From assembly GCF_914484835.1 (NCBI RefSeq), contig NZ_CAJZAR010000070.1:28638-92637 (forward strand): a stretch of DNA of 64,000 bases, in the 5' to 3' direction. Positions 16,411-25,925 of the stretch are shown here, one piece after another. Position 1 is the stretch's first letter, and each line of letters begins with the position of its first letter. Under the pieces are notes generated by a model that worked only from the letters and a program-made list of their open reading frames with translations, did no database searches and was not told where the DNA came from. The position numbers and the translations under genes are program-made. Source of the DNA: Paraburkholderia tropica. GTDB lineage: Bacteria > Pseudomonadota > Gammaproteobacteria > Burkholderiales > Burkholderiaceae.

Positions 16411-17244
16411 ATGAAAAAACGTCGTGACATCACCCTTGCAGATATCTCACGATGGCGGTCGTTCGGACTGGGAACCGGTACCAGCGCGGAATACCGTCCG
16501 TGGCTAACGATCCGCGACGTCCCGTCCCGCGGCCGCAAGAGTCGCCCGTGGGGCATCACAACCGGCCGCGTTCATCATCTACTATCAGACAACGAACTGC
16601 ACTTCTTTCTGTGTGCTGACCAAGCGGCGCAAGTGCTGGACATCCGTGAACAGTATCCGCTTTTCCCGCAAGAGTCGACGCTGCAGATTGCGGCGAATTT
16701 GGGCATACGTCACCCCTATTATCCGAGATCAACCACGCCAGTTGTTCTAACCACCGACTTTGTACTTACTATACGTAGACCCGATGGTACCAACGGGCTA
16801 CGGGCATACAGCATCAAATCCTCGCAGGAATTCCGCGAACGCGGTGCACTTCGGGTTCTGGAAAAGCTCGAGCTGGAACGGCGCTACTGGTGCGCCCTCA
16901 ATGTTCCGTGGTCGATAGTAACGGAACGCGAGTTTGATAACGTGCGCATCGCAAACCTAGAATGGCTAAGTCACTCGGTCTATGCCAAATGCGACATACC
17001 CCTGGAGCGGCTATCCGAATTCTTGCAATTCGTGGTTACCAGTTGGACCGACCAGCGGCCTCTTTCGGACATGCTCGACTTGGCAACTGCAATGCTCGGC
17101 TTGCAATCGCGTGATGTAGCTGATCGCCTGTTTCGCTATTGCGTTTGGCGACGCCTTGTTGAGGTCGATCTACGGAAAAAAGTTAGCTTACGCGCGCCCG
17201 TCGACATCCGATGTGTCAATCGCGCGTTCGCTGCTGAGGTATGA
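16411..17244 (+). CDS. tnsA: TnsA heteromeric transposase endonuclease subunit
   Basis: A 277-residue homologue of Tn7 TnsA (273 residues), the restriction-endonuclease-like subunit that nicks the 5' ends of the transposon so that, with TnsB, it is excised by cut-and-paste. The catalytic residues fall where expected: Glu62 (SDNELHFF), Asp116 (LTTDFVLT) and Lys136 (YSIKSS), compared with 63, 114 and 132 in Tn7. The N-terminal RPWLTIRDVPSRGRKSRPWG block is typical. A longer frame is open to 16207, but the ATG at 16411 gives the family N-terminus. The tnsB start follows one base after the stop codon, indicating coupling. The gene appears intact. Confidence 0.92.
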   Translation: MKKRRDITLADISRWRSFGLGTGTSAEYRPWLTIRDVPSRGRKSRPWGITTGRVHHLLSDNELHFFLCADQAAQVLDIREQYPLFPQESTLQIAANLGIRHPYYPRSTTPVVLTTDFVLTIRRPDGTNGLRAYSIKSSQEFRERGALRVLEKLELERRYWCALNVPWSIVTEREFDNVRIANLEWLSHSVYAKCDIPLERLSEFLQFVVTSWTDQRPLSDMLDLATAMLGLQSRDVADRLFRYCVWRRLVEVDLRKKVSLRAPVDIRCVNRAFAAEV

Positions 17245-17245
17245 G

Positions 17246-19432
17246 ATGGCACCACAGATAGTCCTGAACCAAGCAATTGTTGCATGCCACGACCACGCCC
17301 CGCCGGAACTTGCATGCCCCCACAGAGTTTTGTGGGTCGATCCCGAGTCAGACCTTGTGGTGATGATCGGAATTCGACATCCGCTCAGGCGGCCTTGCGC
17401 ATTTAGTCTTGAGACAGTTACTTCATGGCTTGCTTCCGGGGAGTGCTGCATCAGCGAGCTACGGCCGAGACCTTTTTCACTAAAGACAGAAGACTCCATA
17501 CCGAAGCGCTATCGCGAGATGCGCGACAAGGCGTGGAGGATAATTGAGCCCCTCGTCACTCCTACAAGTACACTCGCAATCATCGATAGCGCTTTGCGTG
17601 GTCGGCTGGTAACTCAACGCGCTTTGCAACTCAGAGTCGACCCCAATATCGTACGCAGGCCGCTTTATCGCTATTGGGCCCACGGTAGCACACGCGCCGC
17701 CCTCATTCCCTTTTACGATCTGTGCGGAGCAACTGGGGGTCGATCTGAACGCAAACAAAAGTCCGGCACGAAAAAACGCGGCCGACGCCCTGATCGAGTA
17801 CTACTGTCCGGCGACGATACCCTGCTCGGCCCCGTATCGGCCGATGTACGGCAAAAAATGGAGGCGGGGTTAACACGCTTTTTTAAGAACGGCGTCTCTC
17901 GCAAAAAGGCGTGGCGAGACACAAAAACCTTTTATTTCAACCAGGGATACATACAGCACGGTAATCTAACTATTCCGATCGAACCACAAGACCATGAAGC
18001 GCCATCACTGCGTCAGTTCTCTCACCTCATTGACGAGCTCGACGCAGACCTGAGTGTCACAAAACGAATTACCACTTCAGCTAACTGGAATCTCGCGATA
18101 CGCGGAGTTTTGGGCTCTTCACGGCGCGAAGTCTACGGTCCATGCGCACGTTTTGAAATCGACGCGACGCTCATGGATATCTATCTCGTTTCTGTTTTCA
18201 ATCGTGCATGGATCATCGGCCGGCCGGTCTTGTATGTCGTTGTCGACGTATTCTCCGCCATGGTTGTCGGCTTCTATTTAGGATTGGAAGGGCCTAGTTG
18301 GGAAGGCGCGAGGCTTGCGCTCTTCAATGCTTTCACGGATAAAGTCGACTTCTGCAAACAGTTCGGGATCGAAATCTCACCTGAGACATGGCCCTGCAGA
18401 CATCTTCCGCGATACTTGCTCGGAGACAATGGCGAACTCACAGGCTTAGCATCCGACACTCTACCTGCCACACTTGGTATATGGCCTCAAAACGCTTCGA
18501 TCCAACGTGGCGACTGGAAGCCAAACGTCGAACAACGATTTCGCCTCGTCAATATCGATCGTGTAGATTTTTTACCCGGTGCGATAAAGTCTCGCGAAGA
18601 TGAGGTCAGAAGGCGCGAATATCTATTGGACGCATGCTTGACTCTCCCGGAATTAACAGCCATCCTAATCCGGCATTTCATTCGGTTCAATTTCTCAAAC
18701 TACAATGCTGGCCGATTGCCTGTTGATATGCTTGGCGATAACCTTACTGATGCAACACCGATAGCTGTTTGGAATTGGGGGCTTTCGAACCTGACGGGTA
18801 TTGCTAACGTGCGAAGTCGCCATGAGGTGTGGACCAATTTGCTCCCTGCCTCGACGGCATCAGTACGGCGAACAGGGCTCTACTTCGAAGGACGTCACTA
18901 CAGCAACGAACGACTTGAGCGTGAAGAGTGGTTCGCGCGCGCGCGAAAGAGCGGGAAATACGGCCATGTAGAGATTCGTCACCTAGCCTATGACCCGACC
19001 GCCATCTGGATAAGAGATGACGAGAAAGCGGCATGGGAACCGTGCCACCTGCTTGACAAAGACGAACAGTTCCGTCTTGCACGACTCGAGGAAGTGTGGG
19101 ACCGACTCAAGTTACTAAAAGCAGCCGCCCGCGAAAAGGAAAACGAGCAACGGACCACCAACGCGAGTGTTGATGCCGACTGTGAAGTGATCGTCAAGAA
19201 CGCGAGACGAGAAGCCAAACGCGCGCGACATGGCTTGAAAAGAGCGACCGTAACGCGCGACATCAGCGAAAACCGAGCCTTCGAGAAAGCAGCAGAACGG
19301 GTTGAGCGAGTCCGGCAGGAGATCGCCTCTCGTTCAGCGTCCGTCCCTACGACATCGAATCGAAGTAATGTCGTGCCGATCCGATCTCCTCGAAAAGACC
19401 CACTGGATGACATTTGGGAGGTCGACCAATGA
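17246..19432 (+). CDS. tnsB: TnsB DDE transposase
   Basis: A 728-residue Mu/Tn7-type transposase (Tn7 TnsB is 702). It binds the end repeats and catalyses 3'-end cutting and strand transfer. The retroviral-integrase fold has Asp about 305 (FEIDATLMD), Asp about 393 (LLGDNGEL) and Glu about 427 (PNVEQRFRL), the last two about 35 residues apart as in Tn7. Helix-turn-helix segments precede it, and a basic C-terminal tail (KNARREAKRARHGLKRA) would contact TnsC. The ATG at 17246 has GAGG seven bases upstream; a longer frame overlaps tnsA. Its end overlaps the tnsC start by four bases. Confidence 0.93.
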   Translation: MAPQIVLNQAIVACHDHAPPELACPHRVLWVDPESDLVVMIGIRHPLRRPCAFSLETVTSWLASGECCISELRPRPFSLKTEDSIPKRYREMRDKAWRIIEPLVTPTSTLAIIDSALRGRLVTQRALQLRVDPNIVRRPLYRYWAHGSTRAALIPFYDLCGATGGRSERKQKSGTKKRGRRPDRVLLSGDDTLLGPVSADVRQKMEAGLTRFFKNGVSRKKAWRDTKTFYFNQGYIQHGNLTIPIEPQDHEAPSLRQFSHLIDELDADLSVTKRITTSANWNLAIRGVLGSSRREVYGPCARFEIDATLMDIYLVSVFNRAWIIGRPVLYVVVDVFSAMVVGFYLGLEGPSWEGARLALFNAFTDKVDFCKQFGIEISPETWPCRHLPRYLLGDNGELTGLASDTLPATLGIWPQNASIQRGDWKPNVEQRFRLVNIDRVDFLPGAIKSREDEVRRREYLLDACLTLPELTAILIRHFIRFNFSNYNAGRLPVDMLGDNLTDATPIAVWNWGLSNLTGIANVRSRHEVWTNLLPASTASVRRTGLYFEGRHYSNERLEREEWFARARKSGKYGHVEIRHLAYDPTAIWIRDDEKAAWEPCHLLDKDEQFRLARLEEVWDRLKLLKAAAREKENEQRTTNASVDADCEVIVKNARREAKRARHGLKRATVTRDISENRAFEKAAERVERVRQEIASRSASVPTTSNRSNVVPIRSPRKDPLDDIWEVDQ

Positions 19433-20946
19433 CATTGCTTGTCGGTGTACCCGCCAGTTATCGAACTCCGTCTATCCAAGAGTATTGCGACAATCCGCTC
19501 ATCGAATCACTGCCTGATATTTGCACAGAGAGTCAAGCTGCCAGCGCCATGCTCATTCGGCCGCAGTTTGACCCAAGGGAGCGGCTCTTTCCCGCTGAAC
19601 ATCGATGGCATCTGCTCGCGCGACTAAAGCATATTGTGGTGCCTCGACCCAAGTATTATTTCATCGAACGTACGATTTCGCGGCTGATCCGTGCAGGCTA
19701 CGTTCTTCGGAATCCGTTGGAGGCAGAGACGTGGCGCCGCGTCTACGGCGCCCGCATGCGGCCCCCAGAAAGTTCGACGGTGACCAACGACAGCGCTCGT
19801 TTTTTTCATGCGGAGTCGAAGTGCACGATCGTCGGGCTAAGTGGAATTGGCAAGACCACCGCAGTCGATGCCGTGTTACGTGTTTATCCCGACCAAGTCA
19901 TTCGCCACGAGACGTATCGCGACCACCGACTTCCCTTAACGCAGATAGTCTGGCTCAAGGTAACGTGTCCCGAAAATGGCTCGATATCCAGCTTCTGCCG
20001 AGAATTCGCTCGTCAACTCGACCGTACGCTCGGCGTCGACAAATACGAGCGCATGTACACGCGCAGCAAACTGACGCGCGATGAACTAGAAGGGATGATG
20101 CGCCAGCACTCCGCGACATATTTTCTCGGATTGCTCGTTATAGATGAAATTCAGCGACTTGATCTAGCGAAGACACACGGGGCAGCACCACTGCTAGATT
20201 TTTTTCAAGATCTGCGTGACCTTCTAAAAGTACCTATCTTGTTGATCGGCACATACAAAGCAGTCAAACTTTTCACTGGCGGCCTGAAAGATGCTCGTCG
20301 GGCATCAGAGAGTGGGCTGATTGATCTTGAACGTCCCTCCTCACATCGAGATGACGAATGGGCAAGATTCGTTCGGCGATTATGGGCATACCAATGGGTC
20401 CAGCACCCCATTCCGCTCACTGACGAACTGCTTCATGGCCTTTTCGATTTAACGCAGGGAGTTACGGATGTTCTCGTTATTCTCTTCAAACTCGCTCAAC
20501 AGAGAGCGATGGAAGCTGGAACTGAAGTTATCGACCTTGCGTGTATGCGTTCGACTTACGATGAGCAGCTTACATTACTCCACCCAGCGATCAATGCACT
20601 GAGAGAGAACACGTATGCCTCGCTCTCAAAGTTTGAAGATCTCCTGCCTCCGAATCGCGAGTTGATTGGCCAAACTGTTCCGGCGCACGCCGACATTAAC
20701 GTGGAGGCAAAAATCGACCAGCTGCTCGCACACGATTCCGCTGCCATGCCAAACCAGCAGGAAATGGCCGTCAATCACGCGTCACGTGCTCGGAAAGACG
20801 TTAGCAAGCGCGAAGCCTTGGCTCCCAGCGATCTTCGATCTGCGGCTACGACGCCCGACGCCTACCAATCGCTTAGGGAATCGGGAGTGATCGGCGACGA
20901 CTTCCTCAGTTCAACACATGGCTCCGGCACAGATCATACGCAGTAG
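19429..20946 (+). CDS. tnsC: TnsC AAA+ transposition regulator
   Basis: A 505-residue AAA+ ATPase that links target-selection proteins to the TnsAB transposase and gives target immunity. Walker A is GLSGIGKTTAV (about residue 136), Walker B LLVIDEIQRLDL (about 235), sensor region LLIGTYKAVK, and an Arg-rich RASESGLIDLERP follows. The ATG at 19429 overlaps the tnsB stop (ATGA) and has GGGAGG upstream. The C-terminal 100 residues are less conserved and likely contact TnsD or TniQ. It overlaps tnsD by 29 bases. Intact. Confidence 0.92.
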   Translation: MTLLVGVPASYRTPSIQEYCDNPLIESLPDICTESQAASAMLIRPQFDPRERLFPAEHRWHLLARLKHIVVPRPKYYFIERTISRLIRAGYVLRNPLEAETWRRVYGARMRPPESSTVTNDSARFFHAESKCTIVGLSGIGKTTAVDAVLRVYPDQVIRHETYRDHRLPLTQIVWLKVTCPENGSISSFCREFARQLDRTLGVDKYERMYTRSKLTRDELEGMMRQHSATYFLGLLVIDEIQRLDLAKTHGAAPLLDFFQDLRDLLKVPILLIGTYKAVKLFTGGLKDARRASESGLIDLERPSSHRDDEWARFVRRLWAYQWVQHPIPLTDELLHGLFDLTQGVTDVLVILFKLAQQRAMEAGTEVIDLACMRSTYDEQLTLLHPAINALRENTYASLSKFEDLLPPNRELIGQTVPAHADINVEAKIDQLLAHDSAAMPNQQEMAVNHASRARKDVSKREALAPSDLRSAATTPDAYQSLRESGVIGDDFLSSTHGSGTDHTQ

Positions 20947-22684
20947 GTTTCCCTTGACCGATCTTGTCGACATCCCAGATGAAGCCGTATTCAGCATGAT
21001 CTCACGATGGCACCGTCTGAGCGGCAACCTTTCGCCGCACGATACGCTACGCGAGCTTCTGGATACGACCCAGGTTCAAACCACCAATATCATCCCAGGT
21101 AGACTTGATCGTCTTTTCGTCCGCCTTGGCTTTTACTGTGGCGATCTTGAACGCGCAGCCGAGGAGCATACTGCACTACCTTATTGGAAACGGTTCATTG
21201 ACGCCAACAGATATTGTGATCTTCTTGGCAAATTGCGTCATACACCTGGACACAATGCGAAAGTTCAACTCGGAATGATATCAAGCCGACTCGGTGCCTC
21301 GAATCCGACGCGCTACTGTGTATTCTGTGCCGCGAACGATCGTGAACAGTTCGGTGTTTCGATATGGCATAGGGTTCATCAGCTTCCAGGCGTACTCATG
21401 TGTCCAACGCACCGAGTGTCTCTGCATGAGAATCCCGCAGCAGCGTTGCATTTCAGATGGTCTGCACTATACCTACCTGACGCGACGCCGGCTCCCTTCG
21501 TACCTTCGGCAGATCACCTCTCAAAACAAACGCAAGACAGTCTGATCCGTCTGGCTAAATTGAGTGCGGAGTTGCTCGGTGGGCTCACGACTTCGCGTAT
21601 CGATTGCACGAGCATGCGCACCTTCTACATGCGACATCTGCTCGCGCAAAATTTGACGTATTCATCTACTCGTGTCAATCGCCTTGAGTTACACAGTCGA
21701 CTTATGAAAGAGTGGGCGCCGCTCGCTTGTATTGAACCGTTCCAAGCACTATTTGCATCTTCGGGGGGACGATACAGTTGGCCTATCGAGCTCGTGCGGC
21801 GAGATCGAGCCGTACACCATCCGCTTAAGCACCTTCTACTCATTGGCGCCCTATGTTCGTCTGTCTGCGAATTTTTCGACAAACGAAAAGGCAATATATC
21901 TGACCAGGCTGTCGGTCATAGTGCGCCCACCGATCTACGAACCAATGAACAGCGTACCAAACTCGCTGAGCAGACGGTATTTTTGATCAACGGAGGTGCC
22001 TCAGCTCGTCGCGCTGCACAACTGCTAGGCGTAGACGTTCACACGGTTCTAATTATCGCCCACCGTCATAATCTCCCCGTCCGGGAACGCACGAAAAAAC
22101 TGCCAACATCTTTGTACAACAAGATTCGTCAGCGGCTATCACACGGCGATTCGGTGTCTACAATTGCGAGAGATAGCCACCTTGCTGGAGCGACTATCTA
22201 TCGCATACTCAACCGAGATACTGCACTTCAGGTGCGTCGACGCGAGATGCAATTCGAAGCGAGACGGATGCAGGCACGAATCGCATGGATCGTTGCCGAC
22301 AAACGATATCCGGCTCTGAACTGCACACAGCTAAGAAGTCACGTTACCGCAGCGCACACCTGGCTGTCCCGAAACGACCGAGCCTGGCTCTTTGCGCAAG
22401 AATCAAAGCACCGCAAACACATCAAATCAGATGCAGGAAGTGGTGCAGCACGGAGAGCCGACTGGAATTCGAGAGATGTTGCGCTTGCGGCAGCACTCCG
22501 AGATGCGGCACGTGCCATTCGTGACAACTCGATAACTCCAGTCCGAATAAGCAGGGCTGAACTCGAACGCCGAACCGGGCATTCATCGTGGCTTGTTAAG
22601 CATCTTGACGAACTACCTCTGTGTCGTCTGGAGCTTTCTCAGCTCTCGGAGTCTGCAAGTGACTTCCGACGTAGACAAATGTAA
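20918..22684 (+). CDS. tnsD: TnsD/TniQ-family target-selection protein
   Basis: A 588-residue TnsD-type protein (Tn7 TnsD is 508). The N-terminal TniQ domain includes ISRWHRLSGNLSPHD and a zinc motif Cys134-x2-Cys137-x24-Cys162-x2-His165, the same spacing as the CCCH motif I recall for Tn7 TnsD. The C-terminal half has helix-turn-helix segments (ASARRAAQLLGVDVHTVLII, SVSTIARDSHLAGATIYRIL) that would read a fixed attachment site. It overlaps tnsC, so it belongs to the operon and most likely drives insertion into a conserved chromosomal site. The true att site cannot be deduced from this copy alone. Confidence 0.88.
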   Translation: MAPAQIIRSRFPLTDLVDIPDEAVFSMISRWHRLSGNLSPHDTLRELLDTTQVQTTNIIPGRLDRLFVRLGFYCGDLERAAEEHTALPYWKRFIDANRYCDLLGKLRHTPGHNAKVQLGMISSRLGASNPTRYCVFCAANDREQFGVSIWHRVHQLPGVLMCPTHRVSLHENPAAALHFRWSALYLPDATPAPFVPSADHLSKQTQDSLIRLAKLSAELLGGLTTSRIDCTSMRTFYMRHLLAQNLTYSSTRVNRLELHSRLMKEWAPLACIEPFQALFASSGGRYSWPIELVRRDRAVHHPLKHLLLIGALCSSVCEFFDKRKGNISDQAVGHSAPTDLRTNEQRTKLAEQTVFLINGGASARRAAQLLGVDVHTVLIIAHRHNLPVRERTKKLPTSLYNKIRQRLSHGDSVSTIARDSHLAGATIYRILNRDTALQVRRREMQFEARRMQARIAWIVADKRYPALNCTQLRSHVTAAHTWLSRNDRAWLFAQESKHRKHIKSDAGSGAARRADWNSRDVALAAALRDAARAIRDNSITPVRISRAELERRTGHSSWLVKHLDELPLCRLELSQLSESASDFRRRQM

Positions 22685-22792
22685 TTATCAGACACGCGCC
22701 AGCAAGAACACGAGGTCATTCGTCCCGCAATATCACGTCTTCACGACTCGCCCACTTTTGATCCATTTTCGCATTGTCTGACTGAGTTGAAC

Positions 22793-24610
22793 TCAACCTG
22801 ACGAGCGGAGTTGCTGATGTCGTCGACCAGCAGGCGGAAAAATTCTGTCCGGACACGGGCCTTCCCACTGAAATCCAATTCGCCACAACCTTATCGTATC
22901 CATAATCCCGCTCGAGGTTAGCCCATCGGGAACTCCGCGACGACGCACATCCTCGAGCAATACCGTTAGGCGATGGTACTCAATTCCCGAGAGTCCCTTG
23001 ATTTCACAGAAGTTCAGCGCACCTCCCGAACGCTGCGAAAATGCCCACAACAACCGTCGTAGATAGAAATGCCATGCCGACTCGGCGAACTCCTCTAGCG
23101 CCGACGATAGCGCAGGAAATGCGATTGGATCAGCCAGTGCTCCTCGCCTCCAACCTATACTCATCAACAACCGATTGCGTGTACCCTTTTGCGGGCGCTG
23201 AGGTGACTCGAAAAATTCCACCGAACTGCGCCGCAGACTCTCCGCCAAAGCGTCGTCTTCCGCGTGCGCGCTTCGCTTCTTGCCCGGCCGAATTCGTTCA
23301 CAGAGATCCCGCGAAGCGATGACTTTTTCAAGTCGAGATAGAGCCTGTGGGTCGCGTCTGACCAATCGCTTCATCAAGCCATAGTGACGTTGCCACAGTG
23401 CGTCAACGTCGCAACCTGGAATTTGCCTCGAAGCGTCGAGTAACGTTGCCATGATCACTTGACAACCCGATCGGTCGCTTATCGACGACCCTCGATTCAT
23501 ATGCGGGGATCGGCCCGCAACGGCAGCAGGGCGACTGCCCGCAGCACTATAGTGTGCGAGAAAGTCTTCGTCGGTTTCAAAAAGGAAGTGCGAGAGGAGA
23601 AGGTGGCGCCCAAGAGGCACCTCCCAGCAAACGCTCCCAACGAGAATATGGAACCACCCTGAAGTACGCCCTAAGCGACGTGCAGGATCGATCCGTGCGA
23701 TTTGATCGCCCCCCCAGAAAGACAGAAGTTCGCGCTCAAGGACAATGCGGTCAACTTGGTTCTTCTTCGAGATGCCGAGCTCGATCAATCTCCTTCTGTA
23801 CATATCCCGAAGCGCATACCTTGAGATAGGCGTGAAGTCTGCTTCCAGCAAACGCCGAGCAAACTGCGCAAATCGATGCAGCTTAGAATCTTGCCATTCC
23901 GTTTCGCCGCATGCGTGAAATTCGTTAAGCCTTACGCGGCATGCAGAGCATCCCGTCCAAGGCGCAAGGACAAGATCATTCGGCCGCTCAAATGGGCAGC
24001 GGCAGGCGGGGCATCGATCGAAAAGCAAAGCGCCGTGCCGATCGCACACAGACACCCCCGGGATCTGGTGCGCTAGCCTTATTGTTGGAGTACCGAAATC
24101 ACGCAAATCGTCAGTAAGGCATTGTGGGCAGACACGCGTCCACCCTGATTCCGCCACAATACGTTTCGGCAATTGGCGTAGCGCAGCGTCCACGGCATGC
24201 AAACTTGTTACTTCAAAGCGTGCTCCATTGAACATTTCGAACAACGGGAACAGAGTACTCTGACAAAGCAACCGGCGCATCACTTCGTGGGGCTCGCCCT
24301 TCAGCCGCACTAGTAGAGGTGACAAATAATATGGAATCCAAGATGTCAGCGCGAATGGACGTCTTTGAAAAAGCTCTTCGTAGGTCTGACCGGTCGTCGG
24401 GTGGCCGCTGGCGATGTGATAGCGCGACACCTGCGAAGCGAGGCTCTCCCCAACTATGGCCGGGGCGCATAGGGACGCCGACGTAAGGGAATTTTGGCGG
24501 TTATGTGCATTATCTTCACGCTCTGCATAAGCCTCAAATTCGGCTAGGGCGGGATGCCCAACCGAGGTACTAACTGCCCTCTTCAGATATCGCCCAGCAG
24601 AGGTATTCAT
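22793..24610 (-). CDS. tniQ: Second TniQ-family protein, opposite strand
   Basis: A TniQ-domain protein of about 605 residues, convergent with tnsD. It opens with ESLASQVSRYHIASGHPT, then FALTSWIPYYLSPLL. A zinc motif C-P-Q-C-x24-C-D-R-H has the same C-x2-C-x24-C-x2-H spacing as tnsD, followed by a second Cys quartet (RCPACRCPF and GCSACRVRL). The C-terminal part is long and unlike tnsD. AGGGGA lies upstream; MNTSAG at 24610 and MSQMN at 24619 are both possible starts. In Tn7 relatives with two TniQ proteins, one serves a fixed site and the other an alternative pathway (RNA-guided in type I-B CAST). No Cas partner is present here, so its pathway is open. Confidence 0.85.
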   Translation of the reverse strand: MNTSAGRYLKRAVSTSVGHPALAEFEAYAEREDNAHNRQNSLTSASLCAPAIVGESLASQVSRYHIASGHPTTGQTYEELFQRRPFALTSWIPYYLSPLLVRLKGEPHEVMRRLLCQSTLFPLFEMFNGARFEVTSLHAVDAALRQLPKRIVAESGWTRVCPQCLTDDLRDFGTPTIRLAHQIPGVSVCDRHGALLFDRCPACRCPFERPNDLVLAPWTGCSACRVRLNEFHACGETEWQDSKLHRFAQFARRLLEADFTPISRYALRDMYRRRLIELGISKKNQVDRIVLERELLSFWGGDQIARIDPARRLGRTSGWFHILVGSVCWEVPLGRHLLLSHFLFETDEDFLAHYSAAGSRPAAVAGRSPHMNRGSSISDRSGCQVIMATLLDASRQIPGCDVDALWQRHYGLMKRLVRRDPQALSRLEKVIASRDLCERIRPGKKRSAHAEDDALAESLRRSSVEFFESPQRPQKGTRNRLLMSIGWRRGALADPIAFPALSSALEEFAESAWHFYLRRLLWAFSQRSGGALNFCEIKGLSGIEYHRLTVLLEDVRRRGVPDGLTSSGIMDTIRLWRIGFQWEGPCPDRIFPPAGRRHQQLRSSG

Positions 24611-25059
24611 CTGACTCATTCCCCTACAGCGAATGATGTGTTGGGTCAATATAGGCCGTTATCTTTCGTTGTACCAGGAAAAATTGTTCCTTGTCACGAA
24701 CCTAATCGACACCGTAAATCAAGAATCAGGTCAGCAAATCTGCACTACACGCGCAATGAATGATCGACGCTCCCTGATCGCTCGCTGCTACACATGGTCG
24801 CCTGAAAACACGAAATCGCACGAAATTAAGGGTATCCGTCAAACCATGCATCCTGCACTTGCTCCAAGTACGGCTGTACAGGTCTGATACCTGTTAGTTC
24901 CTACACTCACCACCAGACGTAGGTTCACGCAGAACGGCTAGTTCGCCGCAATCAGCTTGTCGACCGGAAACGAGAACGGCAGCCGCACGCTTGCACGGAA
25001 TTTCGGTCGGCTACGACTGCCCCGTTACGTATCTGTTCGTTGGTCTCTGAAATGTGCCT
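24611..25059. other. Non-coding stretch inside the Tn7-like element
   Basis: About 450 bases between tniQ and the IS66 insertion show no supported gene, tRNA or repeat array. The promoter of tniQ must lie at its left side. One short inverted repeat (ACAGGT-CTGAT-ACCTGT, 24878-24894) is visible; no role can be given. Confidence 0.5.
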
Positions 25060-25067
25060 TCTCAACG
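25060..25067. repeat. Left copy of the 8-bp target duplication of IS66
   Basis: TCTCAACG here is repeated exactly at 27566-27573, directly after the IS66 right end. IS66 elements make 8-bp duplications, so this marks a simple insertion. The final G could also be read as the first base of the terminal repeat. Confidence 0.85.
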
Positions 25068-25112
25068 TAAGCGGCTCGTCCCGGCCGTTATGGACGCTGG
25101 CTGAGGGCGACA

Positions 25113-25157
25113 TCAAAGTGATGTCCATCATTTCCGATCTGATGGGCATCACTTTGA
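25113..25157 (+). promoter_or_regulatory. Inverted repeat enclosing the tnpA start codon
   Basis: TCAAAGTGATG (25113-25123) and CATCACTTTGA (25147-25157) are perfect 11-bp inverted repeats around a 23-base loop. The tnpA ATG (25121-25123) is in the left arm. A folded transcript would bury the start; a translational brake on transposition is inferred. Confidence 0.45.
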
Positions 25158-25555
25158 CACAGTCTGCAGAGAAGAAGCCGGGTACACGTACGGGGCGCCC
25201 GAATTACCCCCGCGAGCTTCGTGAGCGACTGGCAGCGCCCGCTTGTGAGCCGGGCGTATCAGTCGCAAAGCTGGCGAGGGAGAATGGCATCAACGCGAAC
25301 ATGCTGTTCACCTGGCGGCGGCGATATCTGGCCGATCAGCAAGCTCGATCTGCCGCGCTTATTCCGGTCGTACTGCCAAGCGACGCGCCGACGGAGGTCA
25401 TCGCATCAGCCCCCGCGGAAGTGCAAGTGCAGAGCGCGAAGCCTGAACCACCTGTCGGCACGATCGAGATCCGGATAGGTCGTGCGGTGGTTAAAGTAGA
25501 CGGTCAGGTCGATGCCGATATGCTGCGGATCGTGCTGGGCAGTCTGCGCTCATGA
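25121..25555 (+). CDS. tnpA: IS66 accessory protein TnpA
   Basis: A 144-residue IS66 TnpA (OrfA), a small protein with an N-terminal helix-turn-helix (YPRELRERLAAPACEPGVSVAKLARENGINANMLFTWRRRY, given here only by its ends YPRELRER and MLFTWRRRY). A longer frame begins outside the IS at 25040, so the ATG at 25121 inside the element is used. It ends in an ATGA overlap with tnpB. Members are required for transposition, probably as DNA-binding helpers. The start codon lies in a hairpin. Confidence 0.85.
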   Translation: MSIISDLMGITLTQSAEKKPGTRTGRPNYPRELRERLAAPACEPGVSVAKLARENGINANMLFTWRRRYLADQQARSAALIPVVLPSDAPTEVIASAPAEVQVQSAKPEPPVGTIEIRIGRAVVKVDGQVDADMLRIVLGSLRS

Positions 25556-25895
25556 TCTCCCTACCGGCAGGCACGCGCATCTGGCTCGCTGCGGGCGTCA
25601 CTGATATGCGATGCGGATTCCAGGGGTTGGCATCGAAGGTGCAAACCGCGCTTGAGGAGAATCCGCTGGGCGGCAACGTCTACATCTTCCGGGGCCGTCG
25701 CGGCGATCTGGTAAAGATTCTCTGGCTACGGAGGATGGAATCTGGCTGCTCGCCAAGCGGCTTGAACGGGGTCGTTTTATATGGCCCAAGGCGGACGGTG
25801 GCAAGGTCCATCTGAGCTCCGCACAACTGTCGATGCTGCTTGAGGGCATCGACTGGCGGCAGCCCCGCCGCACCGCCGCATTATCGATGTTGTAA
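25552..25895 (+). pseudogene. tnpB: IS66 TnpB, single-base frameshift
   Basis: The N-terminal half is normal TnpB (LPAGTRIWLAAGVTDMRCGF, FRGRRGDLVKILW). After Trp at 25723-25725 the frame shifts. Restoring one G would give ATEDGIWLLAKRLERGRFIW and end ALSML with a stop at 25895, the usual 114-residue length. As read, the protein ends out of frame at 25815. It could be a real mutation, a recoding site, or a base-calling error at GG/GGG. Confidence 0.8.
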
Positions 25896-25925
25896 ACCGC
25901 GCGGCAGACTCGTAAACTACGGCGC

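Noticed and set aside
24354..24370. TGACAAATAAT-like sequence as an internal transposon end
   Set aside because: It lies in the tniQ coding sequence in a conserved PYYLSPL stretch, so the match is due to coding.
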